Source: Marinilabiliaceae bacterium (GTDB taxonomy: Bacteria > Bacteroidota > Bacteroidia > Bacteroidales > Marinilabiliaceae). From it: 64,000 nt of DNA. Below the pieces are notes generated by a model. The model ran no database searches and was not told where the DNA came from. It was given only the letters and a program-made list of their open reading frames with translations. Positions within the stretch are counted from its first letter, which is position 1, and the number at the start of each line of letters is the position of its first letter. This document shows, in pieces, positions 45,588 to 55,115 of this stretch. The stretch spans positions 62,001 through 126,000 of the forward strand of contig JAEINY010000001.1 in the NCBI GenBank assembly GCA_016342595.1, written 5' to 3'. Both the position numbers and the translations under genes were made by a program.

Positions 45588-45656
45588 CTAATGCACCTTT
45601 ATTGGTCACGTAATCTTTATTATTTATTTTTTTTTCATTAGATTCGACTTTGTTTA

Positions 45657-46832
45657 ATGCAAGCTATGTCGAAATCTGAACTTGAAAAAGGCCTGTCTAC
45701 TTCTCATCGGTATAAAGCTTATTCTGCCTACTATTATCGAGGCACTGTTTTGTATTGGCTGATTCTTATTATTTTTTTTGTTTCGGTATTATCACTACCA
45801 TTTCTCAAGGTGGATGTTAGCGTTCAAAGTCAAGGTGTGATACGTACCTTAAATCAGGTGAGTCCTATTCATTCTCCCCTCACAGCACAAATTATATCCA
45901 TACTGGTGCAAGAAAATAGTCTGGTTTATGCAGGCGATACGCTGGTGTGGCTCAATCGCTCGGGCATTGATCATGAATTAGTGCATGTTGATCAACAACT
46001 TAAAATGCATGAGATTTTTCTTCGAGACCTGGATTTGCTCCTAACAGCCCAACAGATAAAACCTGAAGTTCTTTCTTCTTTATATCAAAAGGAGTGGGCC
46101 GATTTCAAAAGTGATCAAAACCAGAAGAAGCGAAAGCTGGAAAAAGTGAGAGTAGATTATAATCGGTCATTTGGGTTGTATCAGGAAGGGGTAATCCCCA
46201 ATGTGAACTTTCTGGAAGACTCCTTTCGATTACAGGCAGCGATTGACGATTTGGAAGTCGCTAAAACCGGTCAGTTTGCAAACTGGGAGAAAGATCGAAA
46301 AGATTATTTCCAGGTAGTTAATGAATTAAGTGCAAAGCTGGAGAATTTGCATCAAAAGCGAAATAAGCATTTTATAATTGCACCGTTTACAGGTTTTATT
46401 CTTGATTTTAATGGGAAAGGAGTCGGGAGTTTTATGCAGGAGAATGAATTGATTGCGCGCTTATCACCACGTGAAAAACTTTTGGCAGAGTGTTATGTGC
46501 GACCATCTGATATTGGATTAATTAGCGATAGCATGGTTGTTCAATTTCAAGTGGGGGCATTCCCTTATAATGAATGGGGATTGGCTACCGGGAAGGTGGT
46601 AAGCATAGCAAAAGATGTTGTAGAGATGGAAGGCAACTGGTACTATAAGGTGCGTTGTCAGCTAAATCAAAACTTTCTGGAACTCAAGAATGGTGTGAGG
46701 GGGTCATTTAAAAAGGGGATGGATCTAACCGGGCGTTTTATTGTGACTAAGCGTTCACTATATCAATTGTTATTTGATAATGTGGATGATTGGTTGAATC
46801 CGAAAATTGTACAAAAAGAACTAGATAAATGA
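45657..46832 (+). CDS. HlyD-family membrane fusion protein of a peptide exporter
   Basis: A 391-residue protein. One membrane helix (VLYWLILIIFFVSVLSLPFL, about residues 30-50) is followed by the lipoyl/barrel half (VSPIHSPLTAQIISILVQENSLVYAGDTLVWL), a long helical hairpin (about 105-230) and the second half (HFIIAPFTGFILDF). It links the inner-membrane ABC exporter to an outer-membrane channel, which is not encoded nearby. Its stop overlaps the exporter start (ATGA, 46829-46832), showing translational coupling. A second ATG at 45666 is also a possible start. Confidence 0.93.
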   Translation: MQAMSKSELEKGLSTSHRYKAYSAYYYRGTVLYWLILIIFFVSVLSLPFLKVDVSVQSQGVIRTLNQVSPIHSPLTAQIISILVQENSLVYAGDTLVWLNRSGIDHELVHVDQQLKMHEIFLRDLDLLLTAQQIKPEVLSSLYQKEWADFKSDQNQKKRKLEKVRVDYNRSFGLYQEGVIPNVNFLEDSFRLQAAIDDLEVAKTGQFANWEKDRKDYFQVVNELSAKLENLHQKRNKHFIIAPFTGFILDFNGKGVGSFMQENELIARLSPREKLLAECYVRPSDIGLISDSMVVQFQVGAFPYNEWGLATGKVVSIAKDVVEMEGNWYYKVRCQLNQNFLELKNGVRGSFKKGMDLTGRFIVTKRSLYQLLFDNVDDWLNPKIVQKELDK

Positions 46833-48985
46833 AGTTATCTGTTGGGCAGTTTGATAGAAGTGATTGTGGCGCAGCATGCCTGGCTTCTGTCACCCGTTAT
46901 TATCATTTGAAACTGCCGGTTTGGAAAATCCGGCAGTTGGCCGGTACTAATCGCATTGGCACCAGTGCATATGGCTTGGTAAAAGCGGCTGAGCAGATTG
47001 GTTTAGAAGCCAAAGGTGTGGAGTTGGAATCGGCAGATCTGGTTGAGATTCCTTTGCCCGCCATTGTTCATCTGAAATTGAAAAATGGGGGTCACCATTT
47101 TGTAGTGATTTATAAAGTGACCAAACGGAAAGTGAAAATCATGGATCCTGCGCAAGGGCGAATGATTCAGCTTTCGATGGATGATTTTTTGGCTCAATGG
47201 ACGGGCATCGCCATATTATTGATTCCAGGGTTGGAATTTCAGGGAGGCAATGAGAAAAAGTCAAATTTTTCGCGCTTCGCGGATTTGATAAAGCCACATC
47301 GAAAAGTCTTTCTTCAATCGGGGGTAGGAGCATTAGCTTTTACTGTTATGGGATTATCCACTGCTATCTATATTCAGAAGTTGACTGATTTTGTGTTGGT
47401 CGGGCACAATCGAAATTTACTGCACCTGATGGGTGTCATTATGTTGGGTATTTTATTTTTTCAAGTGATAATTGGGGCGCTGCAATCGATATTTGTATTG
47501 CGTGTGGGACAGAATATCGACAGTGTTTTAATTACGGGTTATTATAATCATTTACTACGGTTGCCGCAACGGTTTTTTGATAGCATGCGTGTAGGTGAGT
47601 TAATTTCCAGGGTGAATGATGCGGTGAAAATCAGAAGTTTTATTAATCAGGTGGCAGTTGAAGCAGTTGTGGATGGTCTTATTATTATCATGGCATTTCT
47701 GCTTATGTTGGCGGTTAATTGGAAGTTAGCGCTTTTTACCTATACGGTATTGCCCGTTTATGGCCTGATTTATTTTTTTACCAATTTCTTTAATCGCAAG
47801 GTGGAGCGAAAGCAAATGGAACAAACGGCTGAGCTAGAAACTCAATTGGTAGAATCGTTGCGATCGGTAAAAACCATTAAACAGATGGGGGCAGAAACCT
47901 ATTTTTCTAATCAGGCTGAAGGGAAATTACTTAAAGTATTGGATCAGGTTTATCAGTCCGGTAAAACCAATATTTTTTCCTCCTCTTCTATGATGATGAT
48001 TAATAGATTACTCACAGTTGCTATTTTATGGATGGGGGCTGGTTTTGTGATTGATAGTTATTTAACACCCGGTGAGTTAATGTCATTTTTTGCTATCACC
48101 GGTTTTTTTACCGGACCCGTTTCCAGGTTGTTAGCTATGAATAAAAGTGTTCAAGGCGCTTTGATTGCCTCTGATCGTTTGTTTGAAATATTAGATCTAG
48201 AACGGGAAACTAATGTGAAAGAAAAATTGAAATTATCTAAGGATGATTTGGGAGATATCTCTTTTCAGAAGGTTCAATTCTCATATACACTGGAGCAAGA
48301 TCTGTTTGATGATTTATCCTTTACTATTAAGAAGGGGCAAATTACCGCTTTGTTGGGTGATAGTGGTTCAGGTAAATCGACCATCGGACATTTAATTCAG
48401 GGATTGTATCAAATAACCGGCGGTAAAATTTCCATTGGACAATGTGATCTTCGTTATGTGGATCCAGTTGATTTAAGGGGCATGGTGGGTGTGGTTTCAC
48501 AACAAATAGAATTGTTTGCAGGAAATGTCATTGAAAATATTGCACTGGGCGATGTGCGTCCGGATATGAACCGGTTGAATGCCATTATTCATCAATTGAA
48601 ATTAGATGATATGATTGATGTTTTGCCCGAAGGATTGTATACCTGGTTGGGGGAGAATGCCAATCAATTATCAGGAGGGCAGCGCCAGCGATTGGCTATT
48701 GCGCGAGTGATGTATCTTAGTCCTGAAATATACATTTTCGATGAGGCCACTTCTTTCTTGGATGATCGCACAGAAAAGGTTATTAAGCAGTTGATGTTGC
48801 AACTTCAAAAGGATGGAAAAACAATCATCATGGTGGCGCATCGTATGAGTATTATTGATATCGCCGATCATATTTTTGTGTTTCGACAAGGGCAAGTAGA
48901 AGAGTCTGGGACTTATCAACAACTCATCCAAAATAAAGGTCGTTTTTCGGAAATGGTACAACATCATGTGGCAGTTCCCGTGTGA
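46829..48985 (+). CDS. Peptidase-containing ABC exporter (C39 type, PCAT)
   Basis: A 718-residue exporter. Residues 1-135 are a C39 cysteine peptidase with Cys13 (DRSDCGAACLASV), His89/His90 (GGHHFVVIY) and Asp106 (KIMDPAQG), so it should be active on double-glycine leaders. Six membrane helices span about 155-440. The ATPase has Walker A LLGDSGSGKST, signature LSGGQRQRLAIARV and Walker B IYIFDEATSFLD. The two small GG peptides at 44150 and 44404 are the obvious substrates. No lanthipeptide, radical-SAM or other modifying enzyme is present in the cluster. Confidence 0.95.
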   Translation: MKLSVGQFDRSDCGAACLASVTRYYHLKLPVWKIRQLAGTNRIGTSAYGLVKAAEQIGLEAKGVELESADLVEIPLPAIVHLKLKNGGHHFVVIYKVTKRKVKIMDPAQGRMIQLSMDDFLAQWTGIAILLIPGLEFQGGNEKKSNFSRFADLIKPHRKVFLQSGVGALAFTVMGLSTAIYIQKLTDFVLVGHNRNLLHLMGVIMLGILFFQVIIGALQSIFVLRVGQNIDSVLITGYYNHLLRLPQRFFDSMRVGELISRVNDAVKIRSFINQVAVEAVVDGLIIIMAFLLMLAVNWKLALFTYTVLPVYGLIYFFTNFFNRKVERKQMEQTAELETQLVESLRSVKTIKQMGAETYFSNQAEGKLLKVLDQVYQSGKTNIFSSSSMMMINRLLTVAILWMGAGFVIDSYLTPGELMSFFAITGFFTGPVSRLLAMNKSVQGALIASDRLFEILDLERETNVKEKLKLSKDDLGDISFQKVQFSYTLEQDLFDDLSFTIKKGQITALLGDSGSGKSTIGHLIQGLYQITGGKISIGQCDLRYVDPVDLRGMVGVVSQQIELFAGNVIENIALGDVRPDMNRLNAIIHQLKLDDMIDVLPEGLYTWLGENANQLSGGQRQRLAIARVMYLSPEIYIFDEATSFLDDRTEKVIKQLMLQLQKDGKTIIMVAHRMSIIDIADHIFVFRQGQVEESGTYQQLIQNKGRFSEMVQHHVAVPV

Positions 48986-49061
48986 TTTTAACTCTACATT
49001 GCATTTCGTAAATCCCTTGTAAAACATTTTCTTTGCACTCTCTTATTGAAAGTAAAGTAGC

Positions 49062-50417
49062 ATGGATATATCGGGATTGTGGAAGCGTTGTTCCAATCAT
49101 TATTGGTCAAATCTGAAGTTGGCTACACCTGTTGTATTAGCACAAGCTGGACAGATGTTGGTGGGGCTAGCTGATACGCTGATGGTAGGGCGGATTGGAG
49201 CCACTCCTTTGGCGGCTGTATCCTTCGCCAATAGTATTTTTATTAATATTCTGGTGTTTGGAATCGGTATCTCCTATGCATTGACTCCATTAGTAGGAAA
49301 AGCATTTGGGAAGGGAGATCAGGAATCATGTAAATATTGGTTACGTCAGGGCGTTATTACGAACTTGATAATCGGCGTTCTGTTGGCTCTTTTTGCAGGT
49401 GGTATTGCTTTCTTTATGCCCTTTATGGGACAAGATCAGGCGGTAGTTGATGCAGCCATACCATATTTTCTTCTATTGGTCTTATCAATAGTACCCTTTC
49501 AGGTATTTGCCGGTTATAAACAATTCGCCGAAGGACTGAGTAATACCAAAGTAGCCATGTTGATCACCTTAGGAGGTAACCTGGTGAATGTGGGATTGAA
49601 TTTCGTGTTAATTTATGGATATCTGGGGATGCCGGAAATGGGGCTTGTAGGAGCAGGCTGGGGAACATTATTATCCAGAGTTTTTATGGCTGTTGCTTTT
49701 GTTTGGGTGTTTAATCGCTTTCAGTATTTTAAGCAATATTATCATGCAACCGGGCCTTATATATCACGTGCAGCATTTGTCCGACTATTTAAATTGGGCC
49801 TTCCGATTGGTCTGCAATTTGTAATCGAAGTTTTTGCCTTTAGCCTGGGTAGTATCATGATGGGCTGGATTAATGCAACCAGCTTGGCAGCTCATCAAAT
49901 TGTGTTGAGTTTAGCGAGTATGACTTATATGATGTCCTCCGGATTGGCTTCAGCTACTACCATAAAGGTGAGTATCTTCCGGGGGAGAAAAGAATCAATT
50001 AATATTCAGGATAGTGCCTTCGCTTCTGTTCATCTGGTTATTGTGTTTATGAGTGTGATGGGAGTCTTGTTTGTGATGCTTCGTCAATGGATACCTCATT
50101 TATTCATCGCTGATCAGGAGGTTATATCAGTGGCCGCTGGCTTGATGCTGGTGGCGGGCATATTTCAAATATTTGATGGGGTGCAAGTGGTATCTTTAGG
50201 AATACTACGAGGATTAGAAGATGTTGTAGTACCAGCCATTGGTGCAGGTGTAACTTATCTTTTGGTGGCTATTCCGGTGAGTTACTTGTGTGCTTTTAAA
50301 TTTGAAATTGGCCCTATGGGGATTTGGATTGGTTATTTAGTGGGATTATCTGTAGCTGGTGTTTTTTTATTGTCACGATTTAGGTGGTTATACAAAAAGC
50401 GATACGCTGAGAAATAG
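49062..50417 (+). CDS. MATE family efflux transporter
   Basis: A 451-residue inner-membrane protein with about twelve hydrophobic segments. The start LKLATPVVLAQAGQMLVGLADTLMVGRIG and the mid-protein GLPIGLQFVIEVFAFSLGSIMMGW are typical of the NorM/MATE group, which uses Na+ or H+ to export drugs. It lies 77 bp after the peptide exporter, so it might be co-transcribed with it and could protect against a toxic product, but MATE genes are also common alone. Confidence 0.93.
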   Translation: MDISGLWKRCSNHYWSNLKLATPVVLAQAGQMLVGLADTLMVGRIGATPLAAVSFANSIFINILVFGIGISYALTPLVGKAFGKGDQESCKYWLRQGVITNLIIGVLLALFAGGIAFFMPFMGQDQAVVDAAIPYFLLLVLSIVPFQVFAGYKQFAEGLSNTKVAMLITLGGNLVNVGLNFVLIYGYLGMPEMGLVGAGWGTLLSRVFMAVAFVWVFNRFQYFKQYYHATGPYISRAAFVRLFKLGLPIGLQFVIEVFAFSLGSIMMGWINATSLAAHQIVLSLASMTYMMSSGLASATTIKVSIFRGRKESINIQDSAFASVHLVIVFMSVMGVLFVMLRQWIPHLFIADQEVISVAAGLMLVAGIFQIFDGVQVVSLGILRGLEDVVVPAIGAGVTYLLVAIPVSYLCAFKFEIGPMGIWIGYLVGLSVAGVFLLSRFRWLYKKRYAEK

Positions 50418-50447
50418 GAGTTGAGAAAGTATCTTAAAAAATTAAAT

Positions 50448-51167
50448 ATGAAAATTGAGGTGATAGGATCGGCCACTCAGGTGAACGAAGAATGTGTTAA
50501 AGGCAAGACAGCTGTTGTGATAGATGTGTTAAGAGCAACTTCTGTGATGGTTACTGCGTTAGCAAATGGAGCTAAACAGGTTATTCCTGTGGTATCCCCC
50601 AAGGAGGCTTTTGCAATGAAAGAAAAGTTGGGTAGTGATGTTATATTGGGGGGTGAACGTGATGCATTACCTATTTCAGGATTTGATTATGGAAACTCTC
50701 CTTTGCAATATACTTCAGATGTGGTTGCCGGAAAAAACATTGTGATGACAACCACCAATGGAACCTTAGCTATTAATAACGCAGCAGATGCAGACCAATT
50801 AATCATTGCGTCGTTCATAAATGCTGAAGCAGTGGTTAAGTTTATAAAGGGAAACGAAGATGTTGCCTTGATCTGCTCGGGCACGGACGGCCAGTTTACC
50901 TTGGAAGACGCTCTGTGTGCTGGCTATCTGATTGAGCAATTGCAAATGCAGAATGAAGATGTAAATCTCACTGATATGGCAGTGGCCATGCATCAACTCT
51001 ATAAGTCAAATCAGAAGAAAATTGTCACTATCGCTTCGCAGGGAAAACATTATCAGAATTTACTGAGAAAAGGGTTTGTGAAAGATTTGGAGTATTGTTT
51101 TCGAACAGGCTTATTCGCAAATGTGCCGCTAAGAGTGGGAGGGGTACTAAAAAACACAACATGCTAA
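50448..51167 (+). CDS. comB: 2-phosphosulfolactate phosphatase family protein (ComB-like)
   Basis: The start is set at ATG 50448 (MKIEVIGSATQVNEE), giving 239 residues; an upstream TTG at 50421 would add nine. Family motifs visible are AVVIDVLRATSVMVTALANGA, LGGERDALPISGFDYGNSP, MTTTNGTLAI and LICSGTDGQFTLEDALCAG. In methanogens and Bacillus-like organisms ComB removes phosphate from 2-phosphosulfolactate. No other sulfolactate or coenzyme M gene is nearby, so the true substrate here is unknown. Confidence 0.85.
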   Translation: MKIEVIGSATQVNEECVKGKTAVVIDVLRATSVMVTALANGAKQVIPVVSPKEAFAMKEKLGSDVILGGERDALPISGFDYGNSPLQYTSDVVAGKNIVMTTTNGTLAINNAADADQLIIASFINAEAVVKFIKGNEDVALICSGTDGQFTLEDALCAGYLIEQLQMQNEDVNLTDMAVAMHQLYKSNQKKIVTIASQGKHYQNLLRKGFVKDLEYCFRTGLFANVPLRVGGVLKNTTC

Positions 51168-51196
51168 GGATTTAACATGTTGTGTATTAATTTTTA
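51154..51196 (+). terminator. Stem-loop terminator of the comB-like gene
   Basis: ACACAACATG and CATGTTGTGT pair perfectly across 12 nt, with the stop codon inside the loop; TATTAATTTTT follows. Confidence 0.7.
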
Positions 51197-51364
51197 GTCC
51201 ATTATCCGGTTGATAACGACATGAACAGCAATGCCTCCAATCATTAGTAACCCTGAAAATACTAATGGTAAATTACTAACGGGTGTGTTGATGGTGTATA
51301 TGCCCAAAATCACAACGCCCAGGATAATGAGAAGAATTCCGAAATTTTTCAAGAATGTATTCAT
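51194..51364 (-). CDS. Small two-helix membrane protein
   Basis: The start is taken at ATG 51364 (MNTFLKNFGILLIILG), giving 56 residues; 17 more codons are open upstream. Two hydrophobic segments (FGILLIILGVVILGIY and LPLVFSGLLMIGGIAVHVVI) make up almost all of it. Similar tiny membrane proteins are common in Bacteroidota genomes, with no known function. It converges on the comB-like gene, sharing its terminator. Confidence 0.6.
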   Translation of the reverse strand: MNTFLKNFGILLIILGVVILGIYTINTPVSNLPLVFSGLLMIGGIAVHVVINRIMD

Positions 51365-51483
51365 GGTGATAAACTTTAGGTTATCTAAATATACGAAACT
51401 ATTGGGATAAATCAAAGATAAGAACCTCGATTAGGGGTGTATTAAGTTTGGTATCAAGCCAGATTGGAAGCGCTTAAGGCCTT

Positions 51484-51672
51484 GTAAAGCTCCACAAAAG
51501 TGTTGCAATAACACCTCCGGCCACTGCACAAACTCCTAAGGGCGATGCAGAGAGGCGCAAGAGTGCCACAATGTCAGCAGGAAGTGGTACTCAAAGGCAC
51601 AAGGGCGCTGTACAGAAGCAGAAGACCGGTGCAGAATCACAGAAAAGTGACACAAAGTCAGATGAAAGTGGG
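51484..51672. repeat. Degenerate tandem array, exact 21-nt period
   Basis: A G(T/C)G core with AAG before it recurs at 51500, 51542, 51563, 51584, 51605, 51626 (CCG), 51647 and 51668; the unit at 51521 is eroded. Units also share ACA(G/A)A and CAG/CAC pieces in the same place. The rest of the 475-bp gap 51365-51839 holds only the mutS -7-like box TATATTTG at 51791. Confidence 0.7.
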
Positions 51673-51839
51673 TTATGGTTAATTAGGGAGAGGTGACACA
51701 GGTTCGTTTTCTAAATGTGGTTTCCCTGATACCTGGAAAGTGTGTTTACAAGTGTTGCTAAATATTCTTTTTAAGACCTTCTGATATTTTTATATTTGCA
51801 CGGCCCTTTGATGGCTGAAATCAATTAAATTCTTGAGCA

Positions 51840-54470
51840 TTGGCAAAAGCAAAATCGAAAACTAAGGATATCGTTCAAACTCCACTGATGAAACAATACT
51901 ACGGCATTAAGGAGAAATACCCGGATGCAGTATTGTTGTTCAGAGTGGGTGATTTTTATGAAACATTTTCTGATGATGCCATTAAGGCCTCTGAAATATT
52001 AGGAATAACACTTACCCGTCGGGCAAATGGAGCGGCCTCTTATGTGGAGTTGGCTGGATTTCCACATCACGCTTTGGATACGTATCTTCCTAAATTAGTC
52101 AGGGCCGGACAGCGTGTGGCGGTATGTGATCAATTAGAAGATCCTAAAATGACCAAGAAAATTGTGAAACGAGGCGTTACTGAATTAGTAACGCCTGGTG
52201 TCGCGATTAATGACAATATTCTGGAACATAAGGAGAATAATTTCCTGGCCAGTGTTCACATTGATAAGAAAGTTGCCGGAGTAGCCTTTTTGGATATTTC
52301 AACAGGTGAATTCCTGACCTCAGAAGGATCGTTTGAGTATGTGGAGAAATTGTTATCTAATTTCAAACCCAAGGAAGTGTTGTTTGAAAAAGGAAAACGT
52401 AATGTGTTTCATGAGGTATTCGGCGAAAAGTATTACACCTATGCATTCGATGATTGGGCTTTTGCACCTGATTCGGCACATGACCGTTTGATGAAACATT
52501 TTGAAACCAATTCTATGAAAGGTTTCGGCGTGCATAATCTTACGTACGGCATTACTGCAGCCGGAGCCATCATTCATTATCTGGATCTGACCCAGCACCA
52601 TAAGGTGAGTCACATTACATCACTGGGGCGAATTGATGAAGATAAATATGTGTGGTTGGATAAATTCACCATTCGCAACCTGGAGCTGTTTGGTTCTTTA
52701 AATGATGGTGGGCGTTCTTTATCAGATGTGATTGATAAAACAATCAGCCCGATGGGATCTCGTATGCTCAAACGTTGGGTGGCTTTACCGCTCAAAGATG
52801 TGAAGCCCATTGAAGATCGATTGGGAGTGGTTGAATATTTCTTCAAAGAGCCGGAGCTAAAACAAAATATTGAAGAATCATTGCATGCTATTGGGGACAT
52901 GGAGCGATTGGTGGCAAAAGTAGCTGCCGGCCGTATTTCGCCACGTGAAGTTATTCAGTTAAAAACAGCCCTTTATGCCATTGATCCCATTAAAGAAGGA
53001 TGCTTAGATGCACAATATGATCCGCTTCAACATATGGGGGATCAATTAAACGGGTGTGTGACCATTCGTGAGCGTATCGAGCGTGAAATTAATCCCGAAT
53101 CGCCATCGGTCATTAATAAAGGGAAGGTGATTCGTGAAGGAGTGAATGAGGAATTGGATGATCTGCGTAAGATTGCCTATGAAGGAAAAGATTACCTGGC
53201 TAGCCTACAGCAGCGATTGGCTGAGGAAACAGGTATTCCAAGTATTAAAATCAGTTTTAACAATGTATTTGGTTATTACATCGAGGTTCGAAATACTCAT
53301 AAAGATAAAGTGCCACAAGAGTGGATTCGTAAGCAGACGCTTGTAAATGCCGAACGCTACATTACTCAGGAATTAAAAGATTACGAAGCCAAAATACTCG
53401 GCGCTGAGGAGAAAATTCAATCCATAGAGTTGCGTTTATATAATGAGCTAATCATTGCTTTGGCAGAGTTTATTCAGGCCATTCAGTTAAATGCAAATAT
53501 ACTGGCGAAAATTGATGTACTTGTCTCCTTTAATACCTTGTCGATACAAAATAAATTTGCACGACCCGTCATTAATGATTCTCTGGAGATAAATATAGAA
53601 GCAGGACGCCACCCGGTTATCGAAAAGCAATTGCCGGTAGGTGAGGAGTATGTTCCCAATGATGTCTTTCTAAGCAACGATAAACAGCAGGTGATTATTA
53701 TTACAGGTCCTAATATGGCCGGTAAATCGGCACTTTTACGACAAACTGCCCTTATTGTATTGATGGCTCAAATTGGATGCTATGTGCCTGCTGAGGCAGC
53801 TTCAATTGGAGTGGTGGATAAAATATTTACCCGTGTGGGGGCTTCCGATAATATTAGTTTGGGAGAATCGACTTTTATGGTGGAGATGAATGAAGCGGCC
53901 AGTATTTTGAATAATCTGACGCCTCGGAGTCTGGTATTGTTTGATGAGTTGGGGCGCGGTACCAGTACATATGATGGTATTTCCATTGCCTGGTCCATCG
54001 TAGAGTATATCCATGAGCATAAAAATGCAGGTGCAAAGACACTTTTTGCCACCCATTATCATGAATTAAATGAGATGGAAAAAACCTATAAGCGTTGTAA
54101 GAATTATAATGTGTCGGTAAAAGAGGTGGATAATAAGGTGATTTTCTTGCGTAAATTGGTGAAGGGTGGAAGTGAACACAGTTTTGGTATTCATGTGGCC
54201 CGTATGGCAGGAATGCCAAAAAGTGTGGTGAAGCGAGCCAATGCCATTTTAGGAGAAATGGAGAATACACATCGTAAAGGAGAGCTTTCCAAACCCATGG
54301 ATGACATCTCCAATCAGCGTGATGGCATGCAGCTCAGTTTCTTCCAGCTGGATGACCCGGTTTTAAAGCAAATCAGGGATGAAATCATGACCATTGATGT
54401 GGATAATCTCACCCCGGTGGAAGCCTTAAATAAATTGAATGACATAAAGCGATGGATAGGAGTAAAATAG
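51840..54470 (+). CDS. mutS: DNA mismatch repair protein MutS
   Basis: An 876-residue protein. The mismatch-binding N-terminal domain holds the GxFYE-type motif ([16 protein letters not shown]). The connector and lever domains follow, then the ATPase with Walker [32 protein letters not shown] and Walker [17 protein letters not shown]. Length is normal for MutS1. The start is a TTG at 51840: an in-frame stop lies two codons upstream and no ATG is available. A TATATTTG box at 51791 is a good -7 element. Ends before tRNA-Gly. Confidence 0.97.
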   Translation: MAKAKSKTKDIVQTPLMKQYYGIKEKYPDAVLLFRVGDFYETFSDDAIKASEILGITLTRRANGAASYVELAGFPHHALDTYLPKLVRAGQRVAVCDQLEDPKMTKKIVKRGVTELVTPGVAINDNILEHKENNFLASVHIDKKVAGVAFLDISTGEFLTSEGSFEYVEKLLSNFKPKEVLFEKGKRNVFHEVFGEKYYTYAFDDWAFAPDSAHDRLMKHFETNSMKGFGVHNLTYGITAAGAIIHYLDLTQHHKVSHITSLGRIDEDKYVWLDKFTIRNLELFGSLNDGGRSLSDVIDKTISPMGSRMLKRWVALPLKDVKPIEDRLGVVEYFFKEPELKQNIEESLHAIGDMERLVAKVAAGRISPREVIQLKTALYAIDPIKEGCLDAQYDPLQHMGDQLNGCVTIRERIEREINPESPSVINKGKVIREGVNEELDDLRKIAYEGKDYLASLQQRLAEETGIPSIKISFNNVFGYYIEVRNTHKDKVPQEWIRKQTLVNAERYITQELKDYEAKILGAEEKIQSIELRLYNELIIALAEFIQAIQLNANILAKIDVLVSFNTLSIQNKFARPVINDSLEINIEAGRHPVIEKQLPVGEEYVPNDVFLSNDKQQVIIITGPNMAGKSALLRQTALIVLMAQIGCYVPAEAASIGVVDKIFTRVGASDNISLGESTFMVEMNEAASILNNLTPRSLVLFDELGRGTSTYDGISIAWSIVEYIHEHKNAGAKTLFATHYHELNEMEKTYKRCKNYNVSVKEVDNKVIFLRKLVKGGSEHSFGIHVARMAGMPKSVVKRANAILGEMENTHRKGELSKPMDDISNQRDGMQLSFFQLDDPVLKQIRDEIMTIDVDNLTPVEALNKLNDIKRWIGVK

Positions 54471-54513
54471 GGTCTTCCGGTGAAAAAAAGTTACATAAAA
54501 CGTGTTTTTTTGT

Positions 54514-54544
54514 TTTGGAGATAAAAAAATAAGATCTATATTTG
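54514..54544 (+). promoter_or_regulatory. Promoter of the tRNA-Gly/tRNA-Leu operon
   Basis: TTTG at 54514 and TATATTTG at 54537 are separated by 19 nt, an exact match to the Bacteroidota -33/-7 consensus. The first tRNA starts 42 nt after the -7 box. Confidence 0.85.
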
Positions 54545-54585
54545 CATCGCAATTGAGGGAAACGCCCACAGTTAATGCAAATAAC

Positions 54586-54658
<73 letters not shown>

Positions 54659-54665
54659 CAAGGAT

Positions 54666-54749
54666 GCCCGAGTGGTGGAATTGGTAGACACGCAGGACTT
54701 AAAATCCTGTGGCCATTAGGCCGTGCGGGTTCAAGTCCCGCCTCGGGTA
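54666..54749 (+). tRNA. tRNA-Leu (TAA)
   Basis: A class II tRNA with acceptor stem GCCCGAG/CTCGGGT (G1-U72 wobble), anticodon arm CAGGA-CTTAAAA-TCCTG with anticodon TAA, a long variable arm (TGGCCATTAGGCCGT) and T-arm GTTCAAGTC. It lies 7 nt after tRNA-Gly. Confidence 0.96.
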
Positions 54750-54752
54750 CGA

Positions 54753-54790
54753 AAAGGGGATAAATCCACTGGATTTATCCCCTTTCTCGT
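54753..54790 (+). terminator. Stem-loop after tRNA-Leu
   Basis: AAAGGGGATAAATCC and GGATTTATCCCCTTT form a perfect 15-bp stem with a 3-nt loop. Only a short T-run follows, but it is the evident end of the tRNA transcript. Confidence 0.8.
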
Positions 54791-54792
54791 AT

Positions 54793-54822
54793 TTTGAAAA
54801 TCAGTTGTTTTTTCTATTTTTG
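54793..54822 (+). promoter_or_regulatory. Promoter of the small RHH-like gene
   Basis: TTTG at 54793 and TATTTTTG at 54815 are 18 nt apart, a near-consensus Bacteroidota promoter 29 bp before the ATG at 54851. Confidence 0.6.
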
Positions 54823-54850
54823 TCCCCCGTAATAACATCTTCATTGCCTG

Positions 54851-55102
54851 ATGGCCAAGAAAAAGAAGAAAAATAAAAATATCATCATTAATCGTGAAGC
54901 AGCATTGAAGCGTAAACACAAGGCTGCCTTTCTTTTAAATGACAAGGAGAACGATGCGGTGACGGCTTACTGCGAAAAGTATAAAATTGGCAATAAGTCA
55001 AAGTTTATGCGGGAAGCGGTGATGCGGGTGGTGATGGAACAATTTCTGGAGGATTATCCCACTTTATTTGAAAAGCAGGATTTGGATCGTTTAATTGTTT
55101 AA
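54851..55102 (+). CDS. Small basic protein, ribbon-helix-helix-like
   Basis: An 83-residue protein. The first 25 residues are very Lys-rich (AKKKKKNKN, KRKHK). Then comes a strand and two helices (KAAFLLNDKENDAVTAYCEKY, then NKSKFMREAVMRVVMEQFLE) in the pattern of MetJ/Arc DNA-binding proteins, although I do not recognise a named family. It may be a nucleic-acid-binding regulator. It has its own promoter after the tRNA operon. Confidence 0.65.
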   Translation: MAKKKKKNKNIIINREAALKRKHKAAFLLNDKENDAVTAYCEKYKIGNKSKFMREAVMRVVMEQFLEDYPTLFEKQDLDRLIV

Positions 55103-55115
55103 CGAAGGTGCAAGG

